Of a DNA stretch of 64,000 bases, positions 61,818 to 64,000 are shown piece after piece. Where the stretch lies: contig NZ_JADBGI010000012.1 of assembly GCF_014892575.1 (NCBI RefSeq), forward strand, positions 1 to 64,000. The letters are read 5' to 3'. The notes under the pieces are model-generated. The model did no database searches and was not told where the DNA came from. It was given only the letters and a program-made list of their open reading frames with translations. Every line of letters starts with the position of its first letter. Position 1 is the first letter of the stretch. A program made the translations under genes and the position numbers. The stretch is from Nocardiopsis coralli. GTDB lineage: Bacteria; Actinomycetota; Actinomycetes; Streptosporangiales; Streptosporangiaceae.

Positions 61818-62657
61818 TCACGAGGTCCCGGGCACGCGGAACGCGGCGCCGTTCTCCGGGATCCCGACACCGGTCCAGGTGAAGGGCACCCCGACGGCCA
61901 ACCGCGGGTCGGGCGCGTCCATGAGCTGGAAGTGCAGGTGGGGTTCGCTGGTGTTCCCGCTGTTCCCGCACTCGGCCAGCACCTGACCGGCGCGGACCTT
62001 CTCCCCGGCCTGCACCCGGGCCGACCCCTGCCGCAGGTGGGCGTAGAGCGCGTACACACCCCCGCCGAGGTCGAGCACCACGTGGTTGCCCAGCACCCGG
62101 CGGGCGCCGACGGTCTGGCGCACGATGCCCTCGACGAGGAGGTAGGCCAGCCCCGCGTAGGTTCCGCGGCTCAGGTGGTCGCGCGCGCCGTCCTCCACGT
62201 GCACGACCTGCGCCTCGGCCGGGGCGAGCAGGGGCTGCCCGAAGGCGGGGAAGGCCCCGTTGCGGCTCATGGGCGGCCACCAGGGGGAGGTGGGGCGTTC
62301 CTCGGAGTCGATGAGCACGTCGATCGCGTACTCCTGCCCCAGGTAGCGCACACCGTGGCTGGGCACCTTGTCGGCGGGGCCGTTGAGCGCGAACCACTCC
62401 CCCGCGACCGGCGCCGCGGTCTCGACCGGCCCGTGTGTGCTCTCGTCCCGCAGACGGCGAAGGGCGAACAGGATCCCGACGTGGACCGCCAGCCCGGCGG
62501 CGACCAGCACCAGGAACCAGAGGCCGAGCACCCCGCCGAGCGCCAGGTCGACCGCGGCCACCGCGAGCAGGGCCGGGACGATCCGGACGAGCACGCTGAT
62601 CAGGCGCCACCGCAGTCGCCTCCGGCCCAGGTCCACCGCGCCCGCATCCCGCTCCAT
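61818..62657 (-). CDS. M23-family peptidase, membrane-anchored
   Basis: A 279-residue protein with two N-terminal membrane helices (about 20-45 and 50-68) and a C-terminal LytM-type domain: VLDLGGGVYALYAHL and SGNTSEPHLHFQL carry two zinc-site His. The first His position of the domain (H-x-x-x-D) reads QEYAID, so one zinc ligand is not obvious; that form is common in a sub-group of actinomycete M23 proteins. The ATG at 62657 has GGAGGG at good spacing, and the GTG directly before it is possible. Its likely target is peptidoglycan at the cell surface. Confidence 0.8.
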   Translation of the reverse strand: MERDAGAVDLGRRRLRWRLISVLVRIVPALLAVAAVDLALGGVLGLWFLVLVAAGLAVHVGILFALRRLRDESTHGPVETAAPVAGEWFALNGPADKVPSHGVRYLGQEYAIDVLIDSEERPTSPWWPPMSRNGAFPAFGQPLLAPAEAQVVHVEDGARDHLSRGTYAGLAYLLVEGIVRQTVGARRVLGNHVVLDLGGGVYALYAHLRQGSARVQAGEKVRAGQVLAECGNSGNTSEPHLHFQLMDAPDPRLAVGVPFTWTGVGIPENGAAFRVPGTS

Positions 62658-62822
62658 CACAAGCCCTCCGTAGTTTTTGAGTTTCTACGTAGGAGCGTAG
62701 TTCTGCGGCGCGACACATGACAACCGACGGGGCCGCAACCGGCCGACCGCCCCGCTGTGCCGGACCACACATCCCGCTGCGCGCAGGACATCGGCCCCAC
62801 GGGCGTACCGTGAACCCACTGG

Positions 62823-62850
62823 TTTTTGCACTGACTGGTCAGTTCAAAAA
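62823..62850 (+). promoter_or_regulatory. TetR-type operator before the YhgE/Pip operon
   Basis: A 28-base inverted repeat with 13-base arms: TTTTTGCACTGAC (62823-62835), two central bases, and GTCAGTTCAAAAA (62838-62850), with one mismatch. TGAC-N2-GTCA is a classic TetR-family operator core. It ends directly before the GGAGGAGG ribosome-binding site of the ATPase gene, so a bound repressor would block transcription. No TetR gene is next to it in the window. Confidence 0.75.
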
Positions 62851-62864
62851 GGAGGAGGGCAGTC

Positions 62865-63713
62865 ATGCGATGGGCCACCGGCGCCCGCGTCCGGGCGGAG
62901 GGCCTCGCGCTCACCACGGGCGAGGGCCCCGTCTACACCGGCGTCGACCTCACCGCCCGGCCGGGCACGCTCACCGTGTTCCGGGCCGACTCCGGAGGCG
63001 GACGCAGCGCACTGCTGCTGTCGCTGACCGGACGGATGCGCCCCACCACCGGGAGCCTGTACGTGGACGGCTTCACGCTGCCCCGGCAGGCCCGCAAGGT
63101 GCGGCGCCTCAGTTCGCTCGGGCTCATGGACGACGTCAACGCGCTCGAGGAACGGCTGCGCGTACGCGAGCACCTCACCGAGGCGGTCATGCTCCGCAAC
63201 CGCCCGGCGCACCGGGGCCTGGTCGACCAGGCGCTCGACGCGGCCGATGTGCCGGGTATCGACCGCGACAGCCTCACCAAGGACCTGACCATGCTGGAAC
63301 GCCGCCGGCTGGGCGTGGCCCTGGCGCTGATCGCCGAGCCCCGTCTGCTCGCGGTGGACGACGTCGACGGCGGACTCGGGCCCGGCCACCAGGCCGATCT
63401 GTGGGGCACCCTGGCCCGCCTCGCCGAGGAGGGGATCACCGTCGTGGCCACCTGTGCCGACGCCGACGAACTGGAGGAGGTGCGCGGACCGCTGGTGAAG
63501 GGGCCGTTCCCGATCGAGCAGGGCCCGGACACCCGGCCCGGGGCCGGCGACGGGGACAGCACCTCCGACCGGACCGACGCCTCCCACGGAACCGGGGCCA
63601 CCGCCACGGGCACCGCGGCGACCCCCGCCCGCTCCGGCCCGCGGTCACGGCTGAGCGCGCTCCTGCGCCGCTCCGAGCGCCGAGGGGGTGACCGTGGCAC
63701 GTCGCAGGCGTGA
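62865..63713 (+). CDS. ABC-type ATPase partner of a YhgE/Pip protein, altered Walker A
   Basis: A 282-residue ATPase-like protein. Walker A is ADSGGGRSAL, with Arg in place of the conserved Lys; Walker B is LLAVDDVDGG; the signature region reads LTMLERRRLGVAL in place of LSGGQ. The last 75 residues are a Ser/Thr/Gly/Arg-rich tail. It is therefore a degenerate ABC ATPase. It overlaps the start of a YhgE/Pip membrane-protein gene, the usual partner in actinomycetes. ATG at 62865 has AAAGGAGGAGG. The function may be regulatory rather than energising. Confidence 0.82.
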   Translation: MRWATGARVRAEGLALTTGEGPVYTGVDLTARPGTLTVFRADSGGGRSALLLSLTGRMRPTTGSLYVDGFTLPRQARKVRRLSSLGLMDDVNALEERLRVREHLTEAVMLRNRPAHRGLVDQALDAADVPGIDRDSLTKDLTMLERRRLGVALALIAEPRLLAVDDVDGGLGPGHQADLWGTLARLAEEGITVVATCADADELEEVRGPLVKGPFPIEQGPDTRPGAGDGDSTSDRTDASHGTGATATGTAATPARSGPRSRLSALLRRSERRGGDRGTSQA

Positions 63714-64000
63714 GGCCCCCCGCATGCGCTGGTTCGCCTCCCCGAGACTGGGCCTGCTCACGCTGTGGTCCTTCCTCCGTTCCCCGCTCACCGCCGCCGC
63801 ACTGTGCGCGCTCGTGCTCATCCCGCTGCTGTACTCCGGGATGTACCTGTGGTCGAACTGGGACCCCTTCGACCGGGCCGAGCAACTGCCGGTCGCGCTG
63901 GTCGACGAGGACGAACCGGTCGAGGTCGACGGGGAGGAGGTCGCGGTCGGCTCCGAGCTGGCCGACGAACTCCTCGACCGCGGCGACCTCGACTGGCACC
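63694..64000 (+). CDS. YhgE/Pip-domain membrane protein (partial, cut by window end)
   Basis: The first 102 codons of a longer gene. The GTG at 63694, behind GAGGGGG, overlaps the ATPase gene by 20 bases. The visible part has a basic start, RMRWFASPRLGLLTLWSFLR, one membrane helix (LTAAALCALVLIPLLYSGMYL) and the YLWSNWDPFDRAEQLPVALV motif typical of the N-terminus of YhgE/Pip (phage-infection-protein-like) exporters. The full protein would have a large extracellular domain and five more C-terminal helices, which are outside the window. Confidence 0.85.
   Translation, partial: MARRRREAPRMRWFASPRLGLLTLWSFLRSPLTAAALCALVLIPLLYSGMYLWSNWDPFDRAEQLPVALVDEDEPVEVDGEEVAVGSELADELLDRGDLDWH

Overview
The window is high-GC DNA (visibly over 70% G+C, with very strong GC preference at third codon positions), carrying actinobacterial families such as a GuaB1-type GMP reductase, an EF-G-like second translocase, KdpDE and Pro/Gly-rich membrane proteins. 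It looks like a chromosomal piece of a filamentous actinomycete. Nocardiopsis or a close relative is my best guess, but that is an inference from protein style, not a match. I see no rRNA, tRNA, CRISPR array, phage or insertion sequence. I annotate 53 protein genes, the last cut by the window edge.

0.2-16.2 kb is one sugar-alcohol locus built as two divergent, translationally coupled operons. Leftward runs FGGY kinase, histidine phosphatase, Tat-type lipoprotein binding protein, two permeases, two separate ABC ATPases and a D-2-hydroxyacid dehydrogenase. Rightward runs a DeoR regulator, HAD phosphatase, fused DhaK-DhaL kinase, RpiB-like isomerase, second FGGY kinase and GlpD-like dehydrogenase. 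DhaK-type kinase plus RpiB-like isomerase is the signature of four-carbon ketose (erythrulose) breakdown, so tetritols or related polyols are the likely substrates. The shared intergenic region has a TTGACA box for each direction and copies of one operator-like motif.

16.5-26 kb holds a secreted metallophosphoesterase, a metal-site-less PCuAC-like protein and a second pair of divergent catabolic operons. One encodes an amidohydrolase, a fold-III PLP deaminase, RidA and a sodium:solute symporter; the other encodes KDG kinase, an IclR regulator and KDPG aldolase. Together they give a complete paper pathway from an N-acyl amino-sugar acid to pyruvate and glyceraldehyde-3-phosphate.

26-42.6 kb contains a LURP-one protein, a BASS transporter, an RsbW-like ATP-binding protein, a TetR-GlpD pair divergent from an AGPS-like flavin oxidase, three tandem Pro/Gly-rich single-pass membrane proteins, an orphan KdpDE pair whose KdpD has lost the Walker A lysine, an alpha/beta hydrolase, a 0.9-kb non-coding stretch of diverged duplications and an MFS exporter.

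42.7-64 kb is mainly housekeeping and cell-envelope genes: coiled-coil secreted protein, peptide deformylase, nucleotidyltransferase, CbiX-like protein, APH(6)-like kinase, phosphatase, CPBP-family membrane protein lacking one catalytic Glu, EF-G2, M48 and M20 peptidases, acyltransferase, CDP-alcohol phosphatidyltransferase, GuaB1, endonuclease V, M23 peptidase, and an ABC ATPase/YhgE-Pip operon behind a TetR-type operator.
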